From NCBI GenBank assembly GCA_944386285.1, contig CALXAM010000002.1, positions 39,264-103,263 on the forward strand: 64,000 nucleotides of DNA. Reading direction: 5' to 3'. Positions 52,974 to 62,764 of this stretch are shown here, one piece after another. The DNA is from an uncultured Clostridia bacterium. Lineage in GTDB: Bacteria > Bacillota > Clostridia > Oscillospirales > Ruminococcaceae. Below the pieces are notes generated by a model. It searched no databases. It saw only the letters and a program-made list of their open reading frames with translations, and had not been told where the DNA came from. Made by a program: the position numbers and the translations under genes. Position 1 is the first letter of the stretch; each line of letters opens with the position of its first letter.

Positions 52974-55001
52974 ATGATCAAACGTTGGTCGATGACAAAA
53001 GTACGCAGTGAAGAAGTGTCGGCGCTTTCTAAGGAATGCGGAATCAGCCGGCTGACTGCTTCTGTGCTTTTATCTCGCGGATATAGGACTTATGAACAGG
53101 CAGCACACTTCTTTGACCGGCAGGCTCCGCTTTCTTCCCCGTTTGATATGGTGGATATGGACAAAGCAGTCGAGCGTATTCGGACTGCGCTTGATCTACA
53201 GGAAAAAATTGCGATATACGGTGATTATGATTGCGATGGTGTGACTGCATCTGCATTGCTGTTTACTTATTTGCAGCTGATGGGCGCGGATGTGAGCGTC
53301 TACATTCCGGAGCGGACAACCGAAGGATATGGAATGAATCGCGATGCGGTACAAAAGCTTGCGAATGATGGCGTGACACTGATTATTACAGTGGATAACG
53401 GTATTTCAGCGATAGAAGAAGTGGATTATGCGAGAAAACTCGGCGTGGATGTGGTGATTACCGATCATCACCAGCCGGGCGAGTTACTCCCCGATGCGGT
53501 TGCGGTCGTTGATCCGCATCGCAAAGATGATACCAGTACGTTTAAGGAACTGGCGGGTGTGGGTGTCGCACTGAAATTGGTCGGTGCGATGGATGACGAT
53601 ATGGAAGGCGCGCTTGCGAGCTTTTCGCATTTTGCCGCAATCGGTACCATCGGCGATGTTGTCCCTCTCGTTTCGGAGAATCGGCGAATCGTGATGGAGG
53701 GACTTTCAGCACTGCGCTTTTGCGAACTGCCAGGGCTTTGTGCGCTGATGGAACAGGCGGGAATCGCGCAGCAAAAACTTTCTTCCCATACAGTGGCGTT
53801 TTCCATTGTTCCGCGGATCAATGCCGCAGGACGGCTCGGCAGTGCGAAATTGGCGCTTTCGCTGCTTTTGAGTGAAGATATGGAAGAAGCACAACGTTTG
53901 GCAGCTACGCTTTGCGATACGAATGCAAAGCGGCAGGCCAAAGAGCAGGAAATCTTATCAGAAATAGAAGAGCAGCTCGCACAGAATCAAGGACTTTTAT
54001 ATGGGCGCTTGCTGATATTGCGCGGTGAGCATTGGAATCACGGCGTCATCGGAATTGTGGCAGCAAGGCTTTTGGAGAAATACGGAAAACCGGTTTTGCT
54101 GATGTCGATGGATGAATCGGGATGTTTGCGCGGTTCTGCGCGAAGCATCGGAACATTCCATCTGTTTGAAGCGCTTCGTGCAAATGATGCGTTTCTTACA
54201 CAGTACGGCGGCCATCGGCTTGCCGCCGGTTTTTCCTTAAAACCGGAGAATTTTCCGGCGTTTTGTGCCGGCATGGAGGCATATGCAAAAGAACGGTTTG
54301 ACTTTATGCCGCAGCCTGAAATTTCGTTGGCAGGCGAACTTTTGGATGCGGATTTGACTGCGGAAACAGTTTTTCAGATCAGTCAGCTGGAACCGTTTGG
54401 AATGCAGAATGAAGTGCCGGTGTTTCTGATTCGCAATGCACAGTTAACCGGCATTACGCCGCTCTCCGGCGGAAAGCATCAGCGGCTTTCGATTTTGTTC
54501 GGCAAACGGGAAGCGAGTGTCGTGTGGTTTGGTGCGCAGACATCACAAATTCCGTTTTCTGTAGGTGCACATCTTGATCTTGCGGTAACCACCGAGATCA
54601 ATGAATATAATGGTAGACAGAGTATTTCACTGAAATTGCGGGATGTTCGTCCTTCGGGATTCGATGAAGAACGCTTTTTTAACGCAAAAGGATATTATGA
54701 AAAAATCAGACGCGGAGAACCAGTTTCAGACAGTGTTCGGGCGCGTACGCTTCCGACAAGAGAGGAAATTGCAGCGGTATATCGCTTTTTACGTCAAAAC
54801 ACTGCTTTGACGCTCGATTCGGAACAGCTTTTGTTTGCTTTAGGACAAAAAACTGTGAATTATTGTAAACTTCAGGCGTTGTTGGATATATTAAAAGAAG
54901 CGAACCTGCTTTCCGTAACGCCGCAGGGCTTTTTAGAATTGTGTACGCCGACGGAAAAAGTGGATCTTACGAAGACCAGAACGTATCGCCGGCTGTCTTG
55001 A
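52974..55001 (+). CDS. recJ: Single-stranded-DNA-specific exonuclease RecJ
   Basis: 675-residue 5'-3' ssDNA exonuclease for recombination and repair. DHH motifs: IYGDYDCDGVTA near 77-88, TVDNGIS, VVITDHHQPG; DHHA1 motif GGHRLAAGFS near 410, followed by an OB-like domain. The ATG at 52974 follows GAGGGTG; a GTG two codons earlier is also open. It precedes rel by 23 bases; apt, the usual gene between them, is missing here. Confidence 0.96.
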   Translation: MIKRWSMTKVRSEEVSALSKECGISRLTASVLLSRGYRTYEQAAHFFDRQAPLSSPFDMVDMDKAVERIRTALDLQEKIAIYGDYDCDGVTASALLFTYLQLMGADVSVYIPERTTEGYGMNRDAVQKLANDGVTLIITVDNGISAIEEVDYARKLGVDVVITDHHQPGELLPDAVAVVDPHRKDDTSTFKELAGVGVALKLVGAMDDDMEGALASFSHFAAIGTIGDVVPLVSENRRIVMEGLSALRFCELPGLCALMEQAGIAQQKLSSHTVAFSIVPRINAAGRLGSAKLALSLLLSEDMEEAQRLAATLCDTNAKRQAKEQEILSEIEEQLAQNQGLLYGRLLILRGEHWNHGVIGIVAARLLEKYGKPVLLMSMDESGCLRGSARSIGTFHLFEALRANDAFLTQYGGHRLAAGFSLKPENFPAFCAGMEAYAKERFDFMPQPEISLAGELLDADLTAETVFQISQLEPFGMQNEVPVFLIRNAQLTGITPLSGGKHQRLSILFGKREASVVWFGAQTSQIPFSVGAHLDLAVTTEINEYNGRQSISLKLRDVRPSGFDEERFFNAKGYYEKIRRGEPVSDSVRARTLPTREEIAAVYRFLRQNTALTLDSEQLLFALGQKTVNYCKLQALLDILKEANLLSVTPQGFLELCTPTEKVDLTKTRTYRRLS

Positions 55002-55024
55002 TTGGTCATAGAGGGTGAGAATCA

Positions 55025-57202
55025 ATGGATTATTTATCGTTTGAAGAATTGAAGCGAAGTATGGAGGCCGGAGAACGGACGCTTGACTTTGATAAGATCA
55101 AAGAAGCGTATGATCTGGCTGTACGCGCGCATGAGGGGCAAAAGCGAATCTCCGGTGAACCATATATTATTCATCCGATTGAAGTATCACGGATTTTAGC
55201 AGAGCTTGGCATGGATTCCGACTGTATTTGCGCCGGTTTGCTGCATGATGTGGTGGAAGATACGGATGTCACAACGGAACAGCTGAAAAAGCAGTTCGGT
55301 GCAGATGTTGCACTGATGGTAGACGGTGTGACAAAGCTCGGTCAGCTTCCTTTGTTTACAAAAGAGGAACAGCAGGCCGAAAATGTACGTAAAATGCTGT
55401 TTGCGATGTCGGAAGATGTGCGCGTCATTATTATTAAGCTGGCTGACCGGCTGCATAATATGCGCACATTGCGGTTTATGCCAGAGAAAAAGCAGCGTGA
55501 AAAGGCGCTCGAAACGATGGAGGTCTTTGCGCCGATTGCACACCGGCTTGGTATTCGCGCGGTGAAAGAAGAACTCGAGGACTTGGCACTTCACTATCTT
55601 GATCCGGTGGCCTGTCAGGAGATTGAACGCACACTTGAAATGAACAAGACACAGCGTTCCAACTTCGTGCAGAACATGCAGGACCGCATCATGGCGCGGC
55701 TGTATGAATATGGGATGGAACCGCATATTGAAGGGCGCGTCAAAAGTTTATACGGCATTTACAGAAAGGTGTATATGGCCGGCAGAAGCTTTGAAGAGGT
55801 CTATGATATCTATGCGGTGCGCATTATCGTTTCTACAGTCATTGAATGCTATAACATTTTAGGTATCATTCACGATATGTTTCGTCCGATTCCGAATCGG
55901 TTTAAAGATTACATCTCGACACCGAAGCCGAATATGTATCAGTCGCTTCACACGACGGTGATCGGACGCGAAGGGATTCCGTTTGAAATTCAGATCCGTA
56001 CGTGGGATATGCATTATACGGCGGAATACGGTGTTGCGGCGCACTGGAAATATAAAGCCGGTATTACCGGAAAAGATAAGCTTGAAGAAGGTCTTGCGTG
56101 GGTGCGCAAAATCTTGGAAACACAGCAGGAATCAGAGGGCGCAGAGGATATTGTCAAGACCATTAAGACAGACCTTGCGACCGACGATGTATTTGTGCTG
56201 ACGCCAAAAGGCGACGTCAAGAGTTTGCCGGCAGGATCAACGGTGATCGACTATGCGTATGCGATTCACAGTGCGGTTGGTAACCGCATGGTGGGTGCAA
56301 AAATCGATTCGCGCATTGTGCCGCTTGACACGCCGCTCAAAACCGGTCAGATCGTCGAAATTATCACGTCGAAAAATAAAGACCATGGTCCAAACCGTGA
56401 GTGGCTCAATATTGCCAAAACGAGTGAGGCGCGCAGCAAAATCCGTGCGTGGTTCAAAAAAGAACGGCGCGAGGAAAACATCGTACAGGGCAAACAGCAG
56501 CTTGAGGCGGAGTTTAAGCGGAATTATATCAATCTTTCTGCGGACGCATATGCCGAATTTGTATTGTCGATTGCAAAGCGGCAGCATTTTGATACGATTG
56601 ATGATTTTTATGCGGCAATCGGCTATGGCGGCGTACTGCTGTCAAAAATCATGCCGCGGATTAAAGATGACTATCTGAAAATGACAAAGCCTGCGGATGT
56701 GCCGACACCTGCACAGATGATCTCCAATGTCCAGCAAAAGGCGTCGAACGGCGTAATCGTAGAGGGAATCGATCACTGCCTCGTGAAATTTGCACAGTGC
56801 TGCAATCCGCTGCCCGGTGATGAGATTATCGGCTTCATTACACGCGGCCATGGTGTGTCGATTCATAAAAAAGACTGCGTCAATGTACGTGCGGCGCTCA
56901 AAGACGAAAGTCAGCGCGAGCGTTGGATTCCGGCGCATTTTGCCGATTCGGTGATGCCGAAAGGATTTCGTACCACACTCGATATTGTGGCAAATGACCG
57001 TGAACGGCTGTTGGCGGATGTCACAGTGACGATTGCGGGATTCCATGTACCGCTTCATGAGGTGACAGCGCGGGAACTTAAAAATGCGAACGCCAACATC
57101 GTGGTGACCATCGGTATTCAGGGTGTTGACCAGCTTTTAAATATCATGAAAGCCGTTCGAAAAATTCCGGGTGTCATTTCGGTGGAACGTTCGGGACGTT
57201 AA
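55025..57202 (+). CDS. rel: Bifunctional (p)ppGpp synthetase/hydrolase Rel
   Basis: 725-residue stringent-response enzyme. HD hydrolase domain with His74-Asp75 in HDVVEDTD, the synthetase domain (about 230-380) with the MYQSLHTTV motif, TGS domain (DVFVLTPKGDV...), helical/zinc-finger region with CCNPLPGDEI, and a C-terminal ACT domain. Both catalytic sites look intact. GGGTGAG precedes the ATG; dtd follows after 21 bases. Confidence 0.97.
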   Translation: MDYLSFEELKRSMEAGERTLDFDKIKEAYDLAVRAHEGQKRISGEPYIIHPIEVSRILAELGMDSDCICAGLLHDVVEDTDVTTEQLKKQFGADVALMVDGVTKLGQLPLFTKEEQQAENVRKMLFAMSEDVRVIIIKLADRLHNMRTLRFMPEKKQREKALETMEVFAPIAHRLGIRAVKEELEDLALHYLDPVACQEIERTLEMNKTQRSNFVQNMQDRIMARLYEYGMEPHIEGRVKSLYGIYRKVYMAGRSFEEVYDIYAVRIIVSTVIECYNILGIIHDMFRPIPNRFKDYISTPKPNMYQSLHTTVIGREGIPFEIQIRTWDMHYTAEYGVAAHWKYKAGITGKDKLEEGLAWVRKILETQQESEGAEDIVKTIKTDLATDDVFVLTPKGDVKSLPAGSTVIDYAYAIHSAVGNRMVGAKIDSRIVPLDTPLKTGQIVEIITSKNKDHGPNREWLNIAKTSEARSKIRAWFKKERREENIVQGKQQLEAEFKRNYINLSADAYAEFVLSIAKRQHFDTIDDFYAAIGYGGVLLSKIMPRIKDDYLKMTKPADVPTPAQMISNVQQKASNGVIVEGIDHCLVKFAQCCNPLPGDEIIGFITRGHGVSIHKKDCVNVRAALKDESQRERWIPAHFADSVMPKGFRTTLDIVANDRERLLADVTVTIAGFHVPLHEVTARELKNANANIVVTIGIQGVDQLLNIMKAVRKIPGVISVERSGR

Positions 57203-57223
57203 GAAAGACGGGAGGACAAATGA

Positions 57224-57688
57224 ATGCGTGCATTATTGCAGCGTGTACGCCGTGCCGATGTCACGGTTGACGGTAAAGTGATCGGGAAAATCGGGCAGGG
57301 ACTGCTTGTCTTTCTCGGCGTGATGGACGGCGACACGGAAAGTGAAATGGAATATCTTGCGCAGAAGGTGGCGGGTATCCGCATTTTTTGCGATGAAAAC
57401 GATAAGATGAACCGGAGCATCACCGATATAGGCGGCGATTTTCTGGTGGTTTCGCAGTTTACTTTGGGTGCGGATTGCAGCCATGGAAAGCGTCCGTCGT
57501 TTATTAAGGCGGCGCGTCCGGAAGCGGCAATTCCGCTGTATGAACAGTTTTGCGCATCACTCCGTACCCTTACGGGAAGAGAAGTGCAGACCGGTGAATT
57601 TGGTGCGGATATGGATGTTTCGCTTGTAAACGACGGACCGGTAACCATTTGGATGGATACCGACGAGATGAGAAAGGGTAAAGCATGA
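57224..57688 (+). CDS. dtd: D-aminoacyl-tRNA deacylase
   Basis: 154-residue proofreading enzyme that removes D-amino acids from tRNA. MRALLQRV start, QGLLVFLGV, SQFTLGADCSHGKRPSF (active-site strand) and the C-terminal NDGPVTIWMDT (the Gly-cis-Pro region) are diagnostic. It overlaps the next gene by 4 bases (ATGA). Position after rel is conserved. Confidence 0.97.
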   Translation: MRALLQRVRRADVTVDGKVIGKIGQGLLVFLGVMDGDTESEMEYLAQKVAGIRIFCDENDKMNRSITDIGGDFLVVSQFTLGADCSHGKRPSFIKAARPEAAIPLYEQFCASLRTLTGREVQTGEFGADMDVSLVNDGPVTIWMDTDEMRKGKA

Positions 57689-58311
57689 AGGTATATTCGT
57701 TGGCAGTCGGTATTTTTCAGACGAACTGCTATATCATTGAAACCGAACAAAAAAACGCGATTGTGATTGACGCCGGCGCAGAGCCGCAGAAGATTCTTTC
57801 GCTGTTAAACGAACATGGACTGACCGCAAAGATTCTGCTGTTTACACACGGCCATTTTGACCATATTGGCGCCGCGAGTGTATTAAAAGAACAAACCGGT
57901 GCACAGACGGTTGTGCCGGCGCTTGACAGAGAGCGCTTTTTGGCGCCATGGGAGATAGATGGTGCGTTTTTCCCGAGCTTTGCAGGATATGAGGGGCAGG
58001 AACCGGATCGGCTGATTGCGGATGGTGATACCATTTCACTTGACGACGTAACACTTACCGCGATGGCGACCCCGGGACACACGCCCGGTTCGATGGTGTT
58101 TTATACGAATGACGTGGCTTTTACGGGCGACACGCTGTTTATGGGGAGTGTTGGCAGAACCGATCTGCCGGGCGGCGATATGAAAACACTTATGCAGTCG
58201 CTTTTAAAATTTGACAGGATGGAGGAACAGACACGGATTTTATCGGGGCATGGCGTAGACACAGTCCTTTCGTTTGAACGGAAAACAAATCCGTATCTGC
58301 AAAAACGATGA
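57685..58311 (+). CDS. Metallo-beta-lactamase-fold hydrolase (glyoxalase II-like)
   Basis: 208-residue MBL hydrolase of the YqgX/hydroxyacylglutathione-hydrolase-like group. Metal motif THGHFDHIG near 54-62, TPGHTPGS, FTGDTLF and SGHG complete the binuclear site. The substrate is unknown; it is a common neighbour of rel-dtd in Firmicutes. ATGA overlaps at both ends indicate tight coupling with dtd and hemZ. Confidence 0.9.
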   Translation: MKVYSLAVGIFQTNCYIIETEQKNAIVIDAGAEPQKILSLLNEHGLTAKILLFTHGHFDHIGAASVLKEQTGAQTVVPALDRERFLAPWEIDGAFFPSFAGYEGQEPDRLIADGDTISLDDVTLTAMATPGHTPGSMVFYTNDVAFTGDTLFMGSVGRTDLPGGDMKTLMQSLLKFDRMEEQTRILSGHGVDTVLSFERKTNPYLQKR

Positions 58312-59837
58312 CCATATATTTTAACGGACAGCAATTTAAGTATGAATTAGAAGGCATCTGTAAGCTGTTTTTTCCGGTGGTGCGGTTTGCGCATCGGTTT
58401 GAAGAACCAGTGGCAAGTGAGCCGCATGATTATGTATTGACCTGTCGTGATGCGCAGGAAGAAAGAACAGCGCTTTCGGTTACGGTTTGCTTAGACGGGG
58501 AAGCGACGAAGCGGGAAGAACTGATCGCGCCTGCATCTTCGTTTGACTCGATTCGTGCGTACGATCAGGAGTGCGAGCGGGTATTATGTGTGATGCTTTA
58601 TCGCATTTTGGAGGAACGGATCGGCGTTTCCCCGCGATGGGGCATTTTGACCGGTGTGCGTCCGGTGAATATCATTCAGCGGGAACGCAAAGCCGGAAAG
58701 CCGGATGAAGAAATCCGCGCAGGACTGCATGACCGATTCTTGGTGTCGGACGAAAAATTGGATCTTGCCTTTTTGACGGCTGACACCCAGGAACCGATGC
58801 TCAAGGAGTTAAAGTCGGATTCGTTTTCGCTATATATCGCGATTCCGTTTTGTGTGAGTCGGTGCAGCTATTGCTCCTTTGTGTCTCACGCGATCACAAG
58901 CCGGAAAGCGACCGATAAAATTGACGAGTATGTCACACTGCTGTGCCGCGAGATCGAGAAAACGGCACAGGTCGCAAAGGACGAGCATTTAAAGCTGGAT
59001 ACCATTTATGTGGGCGGCGGTACACCGACCGCGCTTTCCGCAGAGCAGTTAAAACGTGTGCTCGATGCGGTGACGGCGTATTTTGATGTGCCGCATGTGC
59101 GGGAATATACCGTGGAGGCCGGGCGTGCAGACACGATCACGCGTGAAAAGCTTATGGTAATCAAAGAGGCAGGCGCTACCCGCATTAGTATCAATCCGCA
59201 GACCTTTGAAGATGCGGTGCTGCAAAAAATCGGCCGCAAACACACCGCACAGGATGTAGTAAAAAGCTACGAGCTCGCCAAAGAATGCGGCTTTACCCTT
59301 ATCAATATGGATTTGATTGCAGGGTTGCCGGGCGATACGTATGAGGGATTCTGCCGGTCACTTGACCGTGCCGTTTCGCTTGATCCGGCCAACATTACGG
59401 TGCACACATTGTCCATTAAGCGCAGCGCCGATCTGTTTTTTGAAACGTCAATGCGGGACTATGTCAAATCGGATGTGACAGGCAGGATGACGGCGTACGC
59501 ACAGAAAACACTCATAAACGCCGGCTATTTTCCATATTATTTATACCGGCAGAAAAATACAGTCGGAAACCTTGAAAATGTGGGCTATGCAAAGAAAAAC
59601 ACGGAGAGTCTTTATAACATCTATATCATGGATGAGATTCAGACCATTCTTGCCTGTGGTGCAGGCGGTGTAACGAAACTCGTGGGACTTGGAACCGAAC
59701 CGATTTCCCGCATTTTCAACTACAAATATCATTTTGAATACATCGATCGGTTTGAAGAAATTCTTTCGAGAAAGGATCGTATCTATGACATTTGCAGGGA
59801 AGGACGAGAACAACAAGGTAAGCGTCAGCTGGATTAA
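58308..59837 (+). CDS. hemZ: Coproporphyrinogen dehydrogenase HemZ-like radical SAM protein
   Basis: 509-residue radical-SAM protein of the HemN/HemZ family. An N-terminal HemZ-specific domain (1-165) precedes CVSRCSYC (about 182-189), the 4Fe-4S site, then VGGGTPTAL and AGLPGDT. The long N-terminal part and neighbourhood (rel-dtd) point to HemZ, but no other heme genes are here and the true substrate in clostridia is uncertain. Confidence 0.87.
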   Translation: MTIYFNGQQFKYELEGICKLFFPVVRFAHRFEEPVASEPHDYVLTCRDAQEERTALSVTVCLDGEATKREELIAPASSFDSIRAYDQECERVLCVMLYRILEERIGVSPRWGILTGVRPVNIIQRERKAGKPDEEIRAGLHDRFLVSDEKLDLAFLTADTQEPMLKELKSDSFSLYIAIPFCVSRCSYCSFVSHAITSRKATDKIDEYVTLLCREIEKTAQVAKDEHLKLDTIYVGGGTPTALSAEQLKRVLDAVTAYFDVPHVREYTVEAGRADTITREKLMVIKEAGATRISINPQTFEDAVLQKIGRKHTAQDVVKSYELAKECGFTLINMDLIAGLPGDTYEGFCRSLDRAVSLDPANITVHTLSIKRSADLFFETSMRDYVKSDVTGRMTAYAQKTLINAGYFPYYLYRQKNTVGNLENVGYAKKNTESLYNIYIMDEIQTILACGAGGVTKLVGLGTEPISRIFNYKYHFEYIDRFEEILSRKDRIYDICREGREQQGKRQLD

Positions 59838-60726
59838 CGGCATGGTGCTCTATCATCCGCAGAAGCTTGTGGAATGGTCGGAGCGAATGTATGAGGATCA
59901 GCTGTTTTCTACAGCACAAAAAATCGCACAGCGTTCAAAGGAATGCTCGATTTTATTGCTGTCGGGACCATCTGCTTCGTCAAAAACGACAACAGCGGGA
60001 AAGATTTCTGATTATCTGGAAGCACAAGGGGTACATTCCGCAGTGATTTCTCTTGATGATTTCTTTCTCAATCGGGACGATCTCCCGATACTTCCAAACG
60101 GAGAAAAAGATTTTGAATCGATTCATACACTCGATCATGCAGAGCTTACCAGATGCTTTGATACATTGTTGAAGACGGGAACTGCCGATTTCCCGATTTT
60201 CGATTTTACAACGGGAAAGCGTTCCCCAGAACGCCGCAGAATCACGGTGAATCACGATTCTATGCTGGTGGTGGAGGGGATTCATGCATTGAATCCCGAA
60301 ATTACAAAACGGCATGATAAGAATAGCTTTTTAAAACTTTATATCAGTCCGAATTCGGATTACGTGCTCGATGACAAACGCGTACTGACAGCACGCGAAA
60401 TCCGTTTGATTCGCCGAATTGTACGTGATCATTTTCACCGGAACAATCCGGTGGACGGCACCATGCATATGTGGGTCGAGGTTGTACGCAGTGAGATCGC
60501 AAACATTATTCCGTATAAAAAAGAAGCCGACTTTATTGTGGACTCGACCATTTTATATGAACCCGCAATTTGGACGCATTACCTGTCGTCGGTACTGGCT
60601 ACCGATGAAGTGAGTGCACAGTATCGTGCGAAAATCGAGCGGCTGCATGAGGGCCTTTCTGCGTTTGTACCGCTTGCGGAAACTTATCTGCCGGAAAAGA
60701 CGGTGCTCCGTGAATTTTTGGCGTGA
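59785..60726 (+). CDS. Uridine kinase-like nucleoside kinase
   Basis: 313-residue P-loop kinase. Its P-loop reads GPSASSKTTT, a family variant of GxxxxGKT in which Gly is Ser; LDDFFLNRDD and the VVEGIHALNP strand match uridine/phosphoribulokinase-type kinases. The N-terminal ~40 residues form an extra segment. The ATG at 59785 lies 53 bases inside hemZ and follows AGAAAGGAT. The likely role is nucleoside salvage; the substrate is unproven. Confidence 0.83.
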   Translation: MTFAGKDENNKVSVSWINGMVLYHPQKLVEWSERMYEDQLFSTAQKIAQRSKECSILLLSGPSASSKTTTAGKISDYLEAQGVHSAVISLDDFFLNRDDLPILPNGEKDFESIHTLDHAELTRCFDTLLKTGTADFPIFDFTTGKRSPERRRITVNHDSMLVVEGIHALNPEITKRHDKNSFLKLYISPNSDYVLDDKRVLTAREIRLIRRIVRDHFHRNNPVDGTMHMWVEVVRSEIANIIPYKKEADFIVDSTILYEPAIWTHYLSSVLATDEVSAQYRAKIERLHEGLSAFVPLAETYLPEKTVLREFLA

Positions 60727-60728
60727 CG

Positions 60729-60757
60729 TTGTATTTTCATAAAAAAGTGTATATAAT
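60729..60757 (+). promoter_or_regulatory. Promoter of the zinc-ribbon gene
   Basis: TTGTAT (60729-60734), 17-bp spacer, TATAAT (60752-60757), 44 bases before the start. Confidence 0.78.
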
Positions 60758-60800
60758 AATGGTGAAAAGCTGCGTTTTTTCTAAAAGGAGGATGAGCGAT

Positions 60801-61280
60801 ATGACATCAGTCAATCTGGATGAATGGATGGAGAAGCTGCGCTTTATTGCAGATGCAGCAGGAAAGAAAACCGGTGAGATGGTTGAATTTTCAAAATATA
60901 AGCTCGAAACGGTACGCATTTCCGGTGAGATCAAACGGCTGCAGGAAAAGCTCGGTATGGAAGTGTATCGTTTGGTCAAAACAAACGGAAGCGATTCCGA
61001 TGTTGTGAATACATTGACCGAGCAAATCGATGCACAGTTTAAACGGCTTGATGAAATCGAACGTGCTGTTGTCGAGATGCAGAATAAGCAGCTTTGCGAA
61101 AACTGCGGCGCGGTGAATCCGAAAGATGCAGTGTATTGCTTAAAATGCGGCGAAAAACTTTCAAAAGAAGAGCCGTTTGAAGATTGCTGCTGTAAAGAAA
61201 ATGATTGCTCCTGTGAAACCGATTCCTGCTGCTGCGCGAATGGTTGTGAATGCGGCAAAGAGGAAAAAGCAGAGGAATAA
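60801..61280 (+). CDS. Coiled-coil zinc-ribbon protein with Cys-rich tail
   Basis: 159 residues: a helical region (about 5-95) likely to form a coiled coil, a zinc ribbon with Cys99/102 and Cys113/116, and a tail (129-151) with ten Cys among 23 residues in CC/CCC clusters, mixed with acidic residues. The tail looks metal-binding. The start at 60801 follows AAAAGGAGG; ATG at 60792 is within that site. Function unknown; it lies before the SAM riboswitch but has its own promoter. Confidence 0.8.
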   Translation: MTSVNLDEWMEKLRFIADAAGKKTGEMVEFSKYKLETVRISGEIKRLQEKLGMEVYRLVKTNGSDSDVVNTLTEQIDAQFKRLDEIERAVVEMQNKQLCENCGAVNPKDAVYCLKCGEKLSKEEPFEDCCCKENDCSCETDSCCCANGCECGKEEKAEE

Positions 61281-61288
61281 ATTTTCCC

Positions 61289-61317
61289 TTGACAAAAATC
61301 GAACGCTACCGTATAAT
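61289..61317 (+). promoter_or_regulatory. Consensus promoter of the SAM riboswitch-metK transcript
   Basis: TTGACA (61289-61294), 17-bp spacer, TATAAT (61312-61317): perfect sigma-A consensus. Confidence 0.93.
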
Positions 61318-61336
61318 ATACACTTGTAAATTGAAT

Positions 61337-61431
61337 ACCTTATCGAGAGTGATGGAGGGACTGGCCCGATGAAATCCGGCAACCTACTGATGTAAGGTGC
61401 TAAATCCAGAGGAACGATCCGAAGATGAGGT
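61337..61431 (+). ncRNA. SAM-I (S-box) riboswitch aptamer
   Basis: P1 pairs ACCTTATC (61337-61344) with GATGAGGT (61424-61431). Conserved S-box blocks are present: CGAGAGTGATGGAGGGA, CTGGCCCGATGAAATCCGGC, GGTGCTAAATCC and GAACGATCCGAAGATGAGG (each within consensus). SAM binding should favour the downstream terminator and switch metK off. Confidence 0.97.
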
Positions 61432-61453
61432 TTTGACCGAACAAGGTGAACAA

Positions 61454-61486
61454 GACGCTCAGGAAAGTTCCTGAGCGTTTTTCTTT
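61454..61486 (+). terminator. Regulated terminator of the SAM riboswitch
   Basis: Stem CGCTCAGGAA / TTCCTGAGCG, loop AG, T5 run, 20 nt after the aptamer: the expression platform. Confidence 0.92.
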
Positions 61487-61521
61487 GGGCTCGACAAGGA
61501 AATGATGAAAGGAGCTTATTT

Positions 61522-62703
61522 ATGGCGAGACATTTTTTCACATCGGAAAGTGTGACAGAGGGACATCCGGATAAGATTTGCGATCAGGTTTCGGATGCAA
61601 TCCTTGACGAAATTTTAAAGCACGATCCGCAGGCACGTGTTGCGTGCGAAACAACGACCACAACCGGAATGATTTTGGTGATGGGCGAGATTACGACAGA
61701 TACTTATGTAGACATTGCGCAGATCGCACGTGATACCGTAGAAGAGATCGGCTATAACCGTGCAAAATTCGGATTTGACGCAACCACTTGTGGTGTGCTG
61801 ACTGCCATTCATGCACAGTCGCCGGATATTGCAATGGGCGTTGACAAAGCACTCGAGCAGAAAACCGGTTCGAGCGAGGATAACGATCAGACCGGCGCAG
61901 GCGACCAGGGTATGATGTTCGGATACGCATGCGATGAAACGCCGGAGCTGATGCCGCTGCCGATTAGCTTGGCGCATAAACTGGCAATGCGTTTGACCAA
62001 AGTACGCAAAGACGGCACACTCTCTTATCTGCGTCCGGACGGAAAGACACAGGTCACCGTCGAATATGAAGAGGACAAGCCGGTTCGTGTGGATACCATC
62101 GTCATCTCCACACAGCACGACCCGGATGTTACACTCGAAACCATCCGTAAGGATTTGATCGAACACGTGGTACTTCCGGTTGTTGACAGCGCATTGATTG
62201 ATGAAAATACAAAATACTTGATCAATCCGACCGGTCGGTTTGTGATCGGCGGTCCGGCAGGTGACTCCGGTTTGACCGGCAGAAAAATTATCGTTGATAC
62301 TTACGGCGGTTATGCACGTCACGGCGGCGGCGCATTCTCCGGAAAAGATCCGACGAAAGTCGATAGAAGTGCGGCATATGCAGCACGCTGGGTAGCGAAA
62401 AACGTTGTTGCAGCAGGTCTTGCGAAAAAATGTGAGGTTGAGCTTGCTTATGCAATCGGCGTGGCAAAACCGGTGTCTATCTTGGTGGATACATTCGGCA
62501 CAGGCGTCTATTCCGATGAGAAAATTGCGGAAGCTGTCGGTAAAGTGTTTGATCTGCGTCCGGCAAGCATTATTCGTACCCTTGACTTACGCCGTCCGAT
62601 CTATAAACAAATTGCGGCATACGGCCATGTGGGACGTGAAGATCTTGATTTGCCGTGGGAAAAACGCAATCGTGTTGATGAATTGCGTGCATGCTTTGCA
62701 TAA
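61522..62703 (+). CDS. metK: S-adenosylmethionine synthetase
   Basis: 393-residue enzyme forming SAM from Met and [23 protein letters not shown] opens the protein; [32 protein letters not shown] and GGGAFSGKD are the signature loops. GAAAGGAG precedes the ATG. It is controlled by the S-box riboswitch just upstream, feedback by its own product. Confidence 0.98.
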   Translation: MARHFFTSESVTEGHPDKICDQVSDAILDEILKHDPQARVACETTTTTGMILVMGEITTDTYVDIAQIARDTVEEIGYNRAKFGFDATTCGVLTAIHAQSPDIAMGVDKALEQKTGSSEDNDQTGAGDQGMMFGYACDETPELMPLPISLAHKLAMRLTKVRKDGTLSYLRPDGKTQVTVEYEEDKPVRVDTIVISTQHDPDVTLETIRKDLIEHVVLPVVDSALIDENTKYLINPTGRFVIGGPAGDSGLTGRKIIVDTYGGYARHGGGAFSGKDPTKVDRSAAYAARWVAKNVVAAGLAKKCEVELAYAIGVAKPVSILVDTFGTGVYSDEKIAEAVGKVFDLRPASIIRTLDLRRPIYKQIAAYGHVGREDLDLPWEKRNRVDELRACFA

Positions 62704-62764
62704 TTTTTTGTAACAGGGAAAACGTATCAATAAAACCACGCAGTTTTCTGCAGAGAGAATCACA

